Assembly: GCA_964581385.1 (NCBI GenBank) | Contig: CAZOOK010000058.1 | Span: forward strand, 1 to 18,867 | Direction of reading: 5' to 3' | DNA: 18,867 nt | Source: CAZOOK01 sp964581385 | GTDB lineage: Bacteria; Pseudomonadota; Gammaproteobacteria; Nevskiales; Nevskiaceae | Shown: positions 6,744-14,527 of the stretch, one piece after another | How the letters are laid out: each line of letters starts with the position of its first letter | Position numbering within the stretch: the first letter of the stretch is position 1 | Translations under genes and position numbers: made by a program | Notes under the pieces: generated by a model | Seen by the model: only the letters and a program-made list of their open reading frames with translations | What the model was told of the DNA's origin: nothing | Database searches by the model: none

Positions 6744-9700
6744 TTACGCAACCGCGCGCATGTCAAACTGCGTGCGCGCGAGTTTGTCGAGCCGCGCGAT
6801 GCGCTCGCGCGACCCCACGCCGCTCGCAACGTACACGCGCTCGAACTCGGCGTACGTCTCAAACGTCGTGCTCTGCGCACGCGCGCGCACAGCGTTCGCG
6901 ACGACGGCGTCGACGACCGCCGCGCTCTGCACTCGAATACGCGCCTCGGTTTGGTCCTCCGTCTCGCTCCCGCTCTCGTCGGCGGGCTTGACCGTGAGCA
7001 CGCGTGGAACCCGAAAAGGCGGAGGAGGCGGTTGCGGACCGCTGCGCACGCGAGGCCGAGACGGAGGCGGAGCTGGAGTCGGAGGAATAGGCAGCAGGGC
7101 TGGTGGTGGCTGTGATTGTGCCGGTGGCGTCGGCATGGGCATGGGCACGTCGACGCGAACGTGGCCGAGGGCGTACTCGGTCGCGTACACGAGCGCGTGG
7201 CCGACGACGACGCCGACGTCGATGCCGACCGCGTCGCGCTCAGCGTCGTGGAGTGTTTTGAACACAAACACGCTGTTGAAATGCGCGCGCCAGAACCGAT
7301 CAACAGACTCGAGAACAAGAAAGCGCTGCACGTCGACGCCAGAGAACACGCCCAAGTTGTGCGCGAGCGTCGTTTGGATGTACGCGATGTGCTCCTCGAC
7401 CTGCTCAAACGTCGGGCGCGGCCTCTGCAGCACAGCCTCGTTCGCGCCGTACGTTCTCGCGCTTGCTCGAAACTGAACCGTTCCGTTTGCGAATGCGACG
7501 AACAAAGGCTCGTCGTCGATCCACGCGCTCTTCCACTTCCACCGCTCGGCGTTCGCGCTCGGCGGGTCGCCCGCGTTCACGATGATGTGCTCCTTGACGT
7601 CCGCGCGCGCGTACAGCGCCCTCGCCTCGGCCGACGTCACGAGCGCAAGCGCGCGGCGCTGCAACAACCGCGCGACGGGCGCGTTCCAGCGGTGGTGCAA
7701 CTCGTCGAGCGCGTTGAACGTCGAAAACATCGTCCACGAGAACGCGCGCACGAGGTTCATCGTGCGGCGCACCCACATCTCGCGCCGAGCGAGCGCGACG
7801 CCGCCGCCGCCCGTCGCCGTCACCGTCGTGCCGTACAACGTGCTCGGCGACGCGAGGCTCATGCGTTCGAGAATCTCCGCGCGCTGCCCAATCGTGAGCT
7901 GGCCGAGCGCGCGCGAGTTCCACATCGCCGCAGCGAGAGCGTACACCACGCGGTCGGTGAGCGCGGCCCCGGCGTTCATCGTCGCGTCGATGCGCAGAAT
8001 GATTGAGATCGCCTCTTGCACGTCTCCGCGCGAAAGAAGAAACACGACGCGCGCGATCGTGATCGAGTTCAGCGGAAGCGTCGCGGCCGAGCCTGCGTCG
8101 CCCGCGAGCATCGAGCGCGCGAGCGACGCCGCGACGGCGAACCCACCTGCGCCAGACTCGACGTTGAGCTTGATTCCGAGCGCCGCAGCAATCGCGCGCG
8201 CGTTCTCGACGCTCATCGACTCCTTCGTCAGCGCGTACACTCGCTCGGCCGCCGCGGCGAACAGCGTCGCGGCGCTCGCGGCGCGCTGGCTGTTGTGCAC
8301 GGCCGTCAGCAACCAGAACCCCGACGACACAACGAGCGCGCCGAGCGACGCCTGGCCGACTGTCACGTTCACGCTCGCAACTTGGAACATCGTCGTTGAC
8401 ATGACTCGACTGGCCACGGCGAGCGGCTGTGCCGCGCGCGCGTCGGCCGCGGCCTCGGCCTCGCGCGCGAGCCGGTCGTGCAGCAACGCGACGGCGGCGA
8501 GGTCGTCCGTCGATGCCCACGACCCCGCCTCGGGCGTCGCTGCTGCCGCCACCAGCACGCGCTCGTTCGTCATCGACCACAAGTAGAGCAACCTGAGCGA
8601 CCCAAGCACGCGCTCAAACTCGGCGTCTGTGAACGCGTTGGCGCGCGCAAACACCGCGAGGTTGCGCAGCGCCGTCGGGACGACGTTGGCGTCGGTGAGC
8701 GCGAGGCGGCGGTCGCCTGACGCCCCCGACCGCGCGGCCGCGCTCAAGAACGTCGCCGTCGCGACGGAGTCGAGCCCGATCGCCGCGTTCAGAACGTTCA
8801 GCACGTGGTTTGCGGCCATCAAGTTCGCTTGCATCGCCACCGGAACGCGCAAGCGCGCGGTGGCCGCGTACGACGCGAGGCGGAGCAAGCGCCGCGACGC
8901 GACGAACGCCGCGACGTCGTCCGACCCCTCCCACGCGAGCGTCGCGGCCGACACGCGCGTCTGCACGACAGTCGACGACGGCGGCGGAGGCGGCGAGAAC
9001 GCCACAGAGAGAGACACCGACCGGCCAGAGCGCCGACGGCGCAGTTGCGCGTCGAAGCAGTCGACGGCGACGATCGAGCGCACGAGCGACGCCGAAACCG
9101 CGAACGCGGAGTCGACGACGCGCTGGATCTTTGCGCCCCCGTCAACGACCATGCGCCGCGTGAGCGCCCTTTTGGCATCAAGAGTCGTCTTTTCTTTTCC
9201 GGGCGGCGCAACAGCCGCGTCGACGCGCCCGACGACGGAGTCGGCGAGCTCGAACGCGAGCTCGCGCGCGCGCTCGATGAGTTCGTCCGTCTCGCGCAAG
9301 AGCTCGTCGACGTGCTTGAACCGCACGGCGTACGTGGTCGGTGCATTGACGGCCGCGAGAGCTTCGGCGGCGAACTCGGTGGCGTGGCCTTGTTGGACGC
9401 GCGCAATGAGGTCGGCGGCTTTGAGACGGAGCACCTCGACGGCCGCGTCAAACGCCGCGACTTCTTTGTTGGCCTCGGCCTCGTCGAACACGAGGTCGGC
9501 GGACGAGCCAAGGCCAATCCCGAGGCGCGACATCGTTTGCGCCGATTCGGTGACGGCGAGAAGAGCGTCGCACCGGTCGAGCGCGGAGCTCGTTTCGTTG
9601 AATCGAACGACGGCGCGCGACAAAACGTCGGCGCCTTTTTGGTCGACGAACGCGCTCAGCAAGACGAGGTTGGCGTGCGTGATTGAGACGTTTGCGAGGA

Positions 9701-10430
9701 CGCCTCCTCCTCGTTGCGCCTCGCCGACGTCAGCGGCCTCGACGTCGGCCGAGCCGATTCCGGCGTCGGCGCTCGACGCGAACGCGCGTCGCTGCGCGGC
9801 GTACATGGCCCTGGCGTAGTGGCCCGCATCTTGCGCGGCGCACGCGGCATTGGCGAACGCGGCGCGCACATCGACACGCGACGCGAACGCGCGCGCGTCG
9901 TTTGGGCTCAACGCGTCGCGCGCGGCCGCGGCGTTGCGGCGGCACTGCTCGAACACGGCGTCGTCGACGACGAAGGCGTCGCCGAACTCGTCGACGGGCT
10001 CGGTGGCGTCTGGCGCGCCGTCGAGAACCGAGCGCGCGGCCGCGAGCGCGCGGCGCGACCACACGACGGCGACGCGCCGCGCGTCCGAACGCAACGGCGA
10101 CGACCAAGCTTCGGTCTCGCGCGCGACGGCTGCGCGCACGTCGTCGAGCGTGAGCGAGCGAGGCGGTGGCGGAGGTGACGACGACGGAGCGTCTTTGAGC
10201 TCGAGATCGAGCTCGACCTCGGTTTGGACGTACGAGTACGCGACGAGCGTCGACATCGCGACGGCGACGGCCGACGCGAGCGTCGCGCCCTTGACGATCA
10301 TGTCGCCCAACCCTTCGGTGGGCCGGTCAGCGTCGTTGGTGTAGTCGACCGCGAAAAAGTCTCGCGCGCACGCGGCGTTCGAGCGCCGCGCGAGCAACGC
10401 CACATCGAGTGCCTCGCCTCCGCTGAGCAT
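6744..10430 (-). CDS. Giant 1228-aa protein with N-terminal membrane segment; possible structural protein
   Basis: This is the largest gene in the window. The frame is open further upstream, but that part overlaps the preceding gene, so I take the ATG at 10430 (MLSGGEALDVALLARR). A hydrophobic segment at residues 44-68 (MIVKGATLASAVAVAMSTLV) looks like a membrane anchor. It is followed by an acidic linker and a PPPPP run. Residues 100-1080 are Ala-rich, strongly helical and without catalytic motifs. Another hydrophobic helix is near VGQASLGALVVSSGFWLL. Residues about 1095-1142 are Pro-rich, and the last 85 residues are folded. Its size and lack of enzyme motifs suggest a structural, portal, tegument or envelope role; this is inference only. 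Confidence 0.75.
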   Translation of the reverse strand: MLSGGEALDVALLARRSNAACARDFFAVDYTNDADRPTEGLGDMIVKGATLASAVAVAMSTLVAYSYVQTEVELDLELKDAPSSSPPPPPRSLTLDDVRAAVARETEAWSSPLRSDARRVAVVWSRRALAAARSVLDGAPDATEPVDEFGDAFVVDDAVFEQCRRNAAAARDALSPNDARAFASRVDVRAAFANAACAAQDAGHYARAMYAAQRRAFASSADAGIGSADVEAADVGEAQRGGGVLANVSITHANLVLLSAFVDQKGADVLSRAVVRFNETSSALDRCDALLAVTESAQTMSRLGIGLGSSADLVFDEAEANKEVAAFDAAVEVLRLKAADLIARVQQGHATEFAAEALAAVNAPTTYAVRFKHVDELLRETDELIERARELAFELADSVVGRVDAAVAPPGKEKTTLDAKRALTRRMVVDGGAKIQRVVDSAFAVSASLVRSIVAVDCFDAQLRRRRSGRSVSLSVAFSPPPPPSSTVVQTRVSAATLAWEGSDDVAAFVASRRLLRLASYAATARLRVPVAMQANLMAANHVLNVLNAAIGLDSVATATFLSAAARSGASGDRRLALTDANVVPTALRNLAVFARANAFTDAEFERVLGSLRLLYLWSMTNERVLVAAAATPEAGSWASTDDLAAVALLHDRLAREAEAAADARAAQPLAVASRVMSTTMFQVASVNVTVGQASLGALVVSSGFWLLTAVHNSQRAASAATLFAAAAERVYALTKESMSVENARAIAAALGIKLNVESGAGGFAVAASLARSMLAGDAGSAATLPLNSITIARVVFLLSRGDVQEAISIILRIDATMNAGAALTDRVVYALAAAMWNSRALGQLTIGQRAEILERMSLASPSTLYGTTVTATGGGGVALARREMWVRRTMNLVRAFSWTMFSTFNALDELHHRWNAPVARLLQRRALALVTSAEARALYARADVKEHIIVNAGDPPSANAERWKWKSAWIDDEPLFVAFANGTVQFRASARTYGANEAVLQRPRPTFEQVEEHIAYIQTTLAHNLGVFSGVDVQRFLVLESVDRFWRAHFNSVFVFKTLHDAERDAVGIDVGVVVGHALVYATEYALGHVRVDVPMPMPTPPAQSQPPPALLPIPPTPAPPPSRPRVRSGPQPPPPPFRVPRVLTVKPADESGSETEDQTEARIRVQSAAVVDAVVANAVRARAQSTTFETYAEFERVYVASGVGSRERIARLDKLARTQFDMRAVA

Positions 10431-10468
10431 TTTGAACGCCCAAACGCCGAGCGCACATAGCGGTCGGT

Positions 10469-10831
10469 TCACATCATCTTCACTTCCTGCGCGACAGGCG
10501 GTTGATCTGGCAACCAGCGCACGGCAAATTCCAACGCATCCACTGCCTTGTTGTACAACCTGCGCGTCTCGCACTCAAAACGGTGCTCAAACTGGAGATG
10601 GATCGGTTCAGCATGGACGCGCGTCACGACCTTGAGGCTCATGGTGTTGGGGTTTTTGATCACACGGGTGACGTCGCCAGCCCAGAACGCGACGTAATCA
10701 TTGTCTTGTTCGCGCTGCCCGGTTATGTTGCGAACACGAACGCAAATCACAACACGCGGACCCAATTGATCCATCAGTGTTGCGGTGTGGCGAGGCGTTG
10801 CACACTCGTTCGTCTTACGCAAACGATTCAT
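10469..10831 (-). CDS. Unknown 120-aa protein
   Basis: The ATG at 10831 lies inside the 3' end of the preceding minus-strand gene, overlapping it by 17 nt in a different frame. The basic N-terminus (MNRLRKTNE) is followed by a beta-rich core (PRVVICVRVRNITG, DYVAFWAGDVTRV, MSLKVVTRVHAEPIHLQF) and a helix (ETRRLYNKAVDALEFAVRWL). The small strand-rich fold could be an OB-like or capsid accessory fold, but I recognise no family. It lies 38 nt upstream of the 1228-aa gene. Confidence 0.75.
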   Translation of the reverse strand: MNRLRKTNECATPRHTATLMDQLGPRVVICVRVRNITGQREQDNDYVAFWAGDVTRVIKNPNTMSLKVVTRVHAEPIHLQFEHRFECETRRLYNKAVDALEFAVRWLPDQPPVAQEVKMM

Positions 10832-11303
10832 CGATCGTGCTCCTGACGACGCGCACTTCGTCCGGCGTAAGCTCGATGCGCTCGTTGCGTAGGATGAGCG
10901 CGATCTTCTTGCGCCTCTCGTCTCGCTCGATCAAGAACACCGCAGGGCGAACGCTGGTCATCGGCACGCCTTGCATCTGGATGAGCACCGTGTTTGTAAT
11001 CTCGTTGAGCTCGGCGAAGAACCCGCGCGCACAGGCGTCGTTAATGACGAGTTTAGCGAGTTCGTCGCTGTAAGGAAACGTTGTCTCGCAGGCGATGGTG
11101 TTGGAGTCTCGGAATGCCGGCGTCTTTCCAAACCCAATCTCAATGATGAGATTTTTGACACTGCACTGGTGTGTTTTCGGGTTCGCACATGCGTGTGCGA
11201 GCGCTTCGTTCACGAGCGAATGTGCCACCGACGATGTCGGGCGGCGCATCTCGGCCACGAGCTGCATGTTCGCGTACTCCTTGATAAACTGGTCGCGGTT
11301 CAT
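10815..11303 (-). CDS. Unknown 162-aa protein, paralog of the neighbour at 11401
   Basis: The ATG at 11303 begins MNRDQFIKEYANMQ. The protein aligns along its length with the 176-aa product of 11401-11931. Shared elements are the start (M-[ND]-R-[DN]-[QE]-F-[IV]-K), [VI]K[ND]L[IV][IV]EI, DELA with ARGF, RP[AG]V[FC]L[IV]ERDE[RK]RKK, and a C-terminal ELTPDE/ELTRDE segment. The sequence suggests a compact alpha/beta protein with no catalytic motif that I can name. It ends in TAA at 10817-10815. The leader TCGAATCGAGAC just upstream resembles that of the paralog, so the duplication probably included the 5' region. Confidence 0.8.
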   Translation of the reverse strand: MNRDQFIKEYANMQLVAEMRRPTSSVAHSLVNEALAHACANPKTHQCSVKNLIIEIGFGKTPAFRDSNTIACETTFPYSDELAKLVINDACARGFFAELNEITNTVLIQMQGVPMTSVRPAVFLIERDERRKKIALILRNERIELTPDEVRVVRSTIDESFA

Positions 11304-11400
11304 CGTCGTCTCGATTCGAGATCGAGGTCGAGTTGTGTTGTGATGCGGACGAGGCGAGACAAGGCGAGTCGTGGTATTGTATTGTGCTTCACTCGCTCTC

Positions 11401-11931
11401 TCACTCAAACGGTTTGGCAATCGCGTCCGTCATGAGACGCGCTTCGTCGCGGGTGAGCTCGAAGCGCTGGTCGCGATCGACGAAACGCGCGTTGTCGGGG
11501 CTGAGCTCGAGATGACGGTCGCGCACGACGAGCACGACCTTCTTGCGCTTCTCGTCGCGTTCGACCAAACACACCCCCGGTCGAACGACGATTTGGGTCA
11601 CGCGCGTCGTGCGGACGCACACGACACGCCGATCGGTGTCGAGGTCCGCACAGAACCCTCGCGCGACCGCCAGCGCGATGATGTCGCGTGCCAATTCATC
11701 CGTGAAGACCACGTCCGTGTCAAAGTCGATCACATTGTCGTCGTTTGTCGTTGGAACCGACTTCGACATGTGGCTAAACCTGATCTCGACGACGAGATCT
11801 TTTATGTGCCCTCGCTTTTTGTGCATACACGCGTACATGAGCGCGCAGTCGAGAATCCATGGAGCAGGTTCAGCAATTTTTGGGTCACGCTGCATTTCAA
11901 CGTACGTCTTGACAAACTCGTTGCGATCCAT
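11401..11931 (-). CDS. Unknown 176-aa protein, paralog of the neighbour at 10815
   Basis: The ATG at 11931 begins MDRNEFVKTYVEMQ and the frame ends at TGA 11403-11401. It is a tandem paralog of 10815-11303. It differs by a His/Cys-containing insert (YACMHKKRGHIKDLVVEI) and a short extra segment near the C-terminus (DNARFVDRDQRF), where the phrase LELSPDNARF/FELTRDEAR looks internally repeated. It is divergent from the primase gene (start 11980) with a 48-nt spacer carrying the CACAACGCAAC motif. The family is unknown. Confidence 0.8.
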   Translation of the reverse strand: MDRNEFVKTYVEMQRDPKIAEPAPWILDCALMYACMHKKRGHIKDLVVEIRFSHMSKSVPTTNDDNVIDFDTDVVFTDELARDIIALAVARGFCADLDTDRRVVCVRTTRVTQIVVRPGVCLVERDEKRKKVVLVVRDRHLELSPDNARFVDRDQRFELTRDEARLMTDAIAKPFE

Positions 11932-11962
11932 CTAGTCTCGATCGAATTCGGGTGTGTCGTGT

Positions 11963-11973
11963 CACAACGCAAC
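11963..11973. promoter_or_regulatory. Candidate promoter motif CACAACGCAAC in a divergent spacer
   Basis: This is the second copy of the 11-mer seen at 2467-2477. Here it lies between the paralog gene (-) and the primase (+), six bases before the primase ATG. The immediately preceding bases (GTGTCGTGT) also resemble the GTGTGA before the first copy. Confidence 0.3.
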
Positions 11974-11979
11974 GAAGCG

Positions 11980-13383
11980 ATGCGGTCGTTCTCTCAGGTC
12001 CGCGACGCGGACTCGTACGCGCGCGCGGCCAACGTCGGAACGCGCCTCGCGCGCATGCACGTCTTTGGCGAAGAAGTCAAGGCCGGAGCGCGCGGCCGTC
12101 GGTACACTGCGACGTCCGTCGCGCTCTTTGCCGAGCGCATGGCGCTCATGGCGCCAGAAGAGCGACGAGCGCACGAGTACTACCGCCGCGACGAGCGCGT
12201 GCGCCTCTTCTTCGACCTCGAACGTTGGATCATCGCGCCTCCTCCGAAACCAAAGAAACAAGGAGCGCCTCCTCCTCCTCCGATTGTCCTTGAACCGTAC
12301 TCGCGCGACGAGTTCGACGCCGACGTGCAGCTCATCATCATCGGCGCGCGCGAGCTCGTCGCCGAGACGCGCGCGGTCGCGGCCGACGACGCCGAGCGCG
12401 CAATCGCCGACAAGAGGTTGCGCGTCGTTTGGCTCGACGCGTGTCGCGCCGAAAAGGTCTCGTGCCACGTCGTGTTTCCCGACGTCGTCTTTGAGAACGG
12501 CCTCGCGTTGCGCGCGTTCGTCGAGGCCGTGTGCGCGCGCCCGGCCGTCTCAGACCGCGCGCGCAAGCTCGTAGACCTCAACGTGTACGGCGCCACGCGC
12601 CGGTCGTTGCGCACGGCGTACTCGTGCGCCACGACAGGAGGAGGGTGTCTCGTCCCTCTGCGCGAGGGCGCGCGCGTCGATGCGTTCGACCGCGAGATTT
12701 TCGTCGACACGCTCGTCACCGGCGCGCCCGCCGCAACGACGTTTGCGTTTCCGTACGACGCGTCGCGCGTCGGGCCGAAAGACAGGGTGCGCGCGCAACG
12801 CGACGACGATTCGGACGACGACGGCGACGACGAACACGCCGGTGTGGGAGGGACAGTCGCCGACGCGGACGCGTCGTTTGTTGCACGCGTCGAGAACGCC
12901 CTCGCCGAAGAGTTTCTCGCCGCGCGGTTCCCAACCGCCATCGTCGAGCGCGAGAACCCGCGCGAACCGTTCGACGTCGTCCTCGCGTGCAAGTGCTGCT
13001 GCGGTCTCGACGACGGTTCCGCCGACGAGTGTTTGTGCGCCCCGTGCGCTCGACGCGGAGAGCCGCACCGCAAGAACCGTTTGTACTTTCGCGTGCAGCT
13101 CCCGCTGCTCCCCAACGCGCTCGACGTCGCGAAACGCGCGAAAACAATCTCGTCTTCGTCGACATCCACGCTCGTGGCGCGTTCGGTCACCGTCGCGTGG
13201 AGGTGCATGGACGAAGCCGATTGCGGAAAGGCGTGCGTGTGGGTGACGCCCGACCAGCGCGACGCCGTCGACGCCATCGTTCAGCGCGAGATGGACGCCG
13301 CGCTCAACCGCGCTTTACGCGAACGCGCGTCGGAGGAGCAGGAGCATGTGAATGCTGAGAAAGCTCCTCGGTCTCGGCCGTAG
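11980..13383 (+). CDS. Primase of the archaeo-eukaryotic (PrimPol/herpes UL52-like) superfamily
   Basis: This is a DNA primase, possibly primase-polymerase, of 467 aa. Motif I is FFDLE with the metal-binding D79 and E81. Motif II is KVSCH (S161, H163). Motif III is VDLNVYGATRRSLR (D199, Y203, R211). This order is diagnostic of AEP primases. A Cys-rich region follows (CKCCC at 337-341; CLCAPC at 351-356), and near the end lies WRCMDEADCGKACVW (C409, C415, C419), like the C-terminal zinc motif of PrimPol and UL52. A proline-rich loop (88-101) is inserted after motif I. I chose the ATG at 11980 because the upstream open frame is antisense to the neighbouring gene. The last 80 bp overlap the convergent gene ending at 13304. 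Confidence 0.9.
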   Translation: MRSFSQVRDADSYARAANVGTRLARMHVFGEEVKAGARGRRYTATSVALFAERMALMAPEERRAHEYYRRDERVRLFFDLERWIIAPPPKPKKQGAPPPPPIVLEPYSRDEFDADVQLIIIGARELVAETRAVAADDAERAIADKRLRVVWLDACRAEKVSCHVVFPDVVFENGLALRAFVEAVCARPAVSDRARKLVDLNVYGATRRSLRTAYSCATTGGGCLVPLREGARVDAFDREIFVDTLVTGAPAATTFAFPYDASRVGPKDRVRAQRDDDSDDDGDDEHAGVGGTVADADASFVARVENALAEEFLAARFPTAIVERENPREPFDVVLACKCCCGLDDGSADECLCAPCARRGEPHRKNRLYFRVQLPLLPNALDVAKRAKTISSSSTSTLVARSVTVAWRCMDEADCGKACVWVTPDQRDAVDAIVQREMDAALNRALRERASEEQEHVNAEKAPRSRP

Positions 13384-14056
13384 CAGGAGGCGGTGCTGGT
13401 TTGGCCTTGCGCGGAACGGCCGGGAGCGCCATCGCATTCGCACCAGCGCTCGCACCGACCGTAGTCGTGGCCGCGGCAGGGGCGGCCGCCGCTGCAGATG
13501 TGGTCGTGCTGATTCCAATCGACTGCAAGAACGCCTCGTCGGACGTCGCGCTCGCGCCTGCGCCCTCTGGCGCGCCAAACGACCGCTCGAGCGCCTCATC
13601 GTACGCCGCGTCCTTCTCAACGGCTGCGGCGTCGAGGTGTCCATTCAACGCCTCGCGCGCCTTTCTCTCTTGACGCGCGGTGCGCAGCTGGGCCGCCGTC
13701 CCACCGTGCGGCCCGCCCGACCGCGCATCTCTGCGTTTGTCTGCTTCGAGCATGCGCAGCTCGGCCTTTTGCGCGTCTTGCACGAGACCGGTGTTGACCA
13801 TGTCGGCGCCGACGTCGAGCGTGCGCTCAATTTGAGCGAGCGCGTCTTGGTGACGCTTGAGCTTGGCGCGCGTGAGCTCGACTTGGCGGCGACACTCGTT
13901 CAACAGCGTCGTGTTGCGCGTGTTGTACGCGCGGCGCGCGTTTTTCTCGTGCGCGGCGAGGTCGTCCGACGCAGTCTTGATCTCGCCGCGCAACCGCACG
14001 GCGTTGGTCTCGAACGTCTTGCGCTGCGCGTCGCTCAACGTCCCGCGCGAAAACAT
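13304..14056 (-). CDS. Coiled-coil protein, possibly ESCRT-III/Snf7-like
   Basis: The protein is 250 aa. An in-frame stop lies two codons upstream, so the ATG at 14056 is the only reasonable start. Residues 10-110 form two long charged helices with the spacing seen in Snf7/CHMP proteins: LRGEIKTASDDL, then an ARRAYNTRNTTLLNECRRQ segment, then KLKRHQDALAQIERTL. This resembles the CHMP pattern of a helix with small residues, a short turn and then a basic-to-acidic second helix. A flexible Ala/Gly/Pro-rich tail follows. The tail has acidic short helices (DEALERSF, DEAFLQSIGI) where CHMPs carry MIT-binding motifs, and a basic end (RVRVKRG). If correct, it could act in membrane remodelling or budding. 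A generic coiled-coil scaffold is the main alternative. Confidence 0.7.
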   Translation of the reverse strand: MFSRGTLSDAQRKTFETNAVRLRGEIKTASDDLAAHEKNARRAYNTRNTTLLNECRRQVELTRAKLKRHQDALAQIERTLDVGADMVNTGLVQDAQKAELRMLEADKRRDARSGGPHGGTAAQLRTARQERKAREALNGHLDAAAVEKDAAYDEALERSFGAPEGAGASATSDEAFLQSIGISTTTSAAAAAPAAATTTVGASAGANAMALPAVPRKAKPAPPPATAETEELSQHSHAPAPPTRVRVKRG

Positions 14057-14057
14057 G
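14054..14057. other. Overlapping divergent start codons (CATG)
   Basis: The minus gene starts at 14056 and the plus gene at 14055, so the two ATGs share bases of a single CATG. Neither frame has a good alternative start. The same arrangement recurs at 15602-15605. Confidence 0.7.
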
Positions 14058-14270
14058 GACGCTCAACCAGCTCACGACGACGCTCGACGAGCCGCAGCAG
14101 CAGCAGCCGCGCAGTTCCCGCACGCGCGCGTTCACGTCGACGTCGCGGCGCACGAACTCTCGGGCGTTGCGTTGTGCGCCGAGCTCCTCGCGCACGCGAC
14201 AGGGCGCGCTGCGACCGACGGGCGTGCAGGACGTGCCGCCAAGGCAAAGGCAGAGGAGCAACAGCGTTGA
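14055..14270 (+). CDS. Small Ala-rich 71-aa protein
   Basis: The protein begins MDAQPAHDDARRAAAA, and no other Met is available. Codon use matches neighbouring genes (GAC, CTC, GTC and GCG preferred). The body contains ARVHVDVAAHELSGVALCAELL and a Lys/Glu/Gln-rich end. It is probably helical, and I recognise no family. It lies 11 nt upstream of a second 71-aa gene. Confidence 0.6.
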   Translation: MDAQPAHDDARRAAAAAAAQFPHARVHVDVAAHELSGVALCAELLAHATGRAATDGRAGRAAKAKAEEQQR

Positions 14271-14281
14271 ATCACACTGCA

Positions 14282-14497
14282 ATGCCGCACCCATCTCGTC
14301 GCCGCGTCGCTCGCCGCCGATCCGAGCCTGTGCTCCCCAGACACCTGGCGCGCTGGTTCTTCAGTCCGGACAACCCGGAGATGCTTCGGATCATTCTGCA
14401 GCAGCGCGAGAGAGACGAGGCCAAGATCCGAACGTGTCAGGAGAACATCGCGCGCATCGATGCCTGGATCGCCGCGCATCCAGTTGAGAACGCGTGA
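14282..14497 (+). CDS. Small basic coiled-coil 71-aa protein
   Basis: The protein begins MPHPSRRRVARRRSEPVLPRH, a strongly basic head. It continues with a WFFSPDNPEML turn and a heptad-like helix (RIILQQRERDEAKI, ENIARIDAWI). The basic head and short coiled coil would suit a nucleic-acid-binding or core-packaging peptide. I recognise no family. TGA is at 14495-14497; the convergent gene ends at 14528. Confidence 0.65.
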   Translation: MPHPSRRRVARRRSEPVLPRHLARWFFSPDNPEMLRIILQQRERDEAKIRTCQENIARIDAWIAAHPVENA

Positions 14498-14527
14498 GGT
14501 GAGGTGAGGGGGGAGAAGACGAGGACA

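Noticed and set aside
7405..8580. Long minus-strand Arg-rich frame inside the 1228-aa gene
   Set aside because: Composition is typical of an off-frame reading of GC-rich coding DNA, and it lies wholly within a better gene.
11371..11979. N-terminal extension of the primase
   Set aside because: It is antisense to the 176-aa paralog gene and lacks primase features; motif I lies 79 residues after the ATG at 11980, which is a normal distance.
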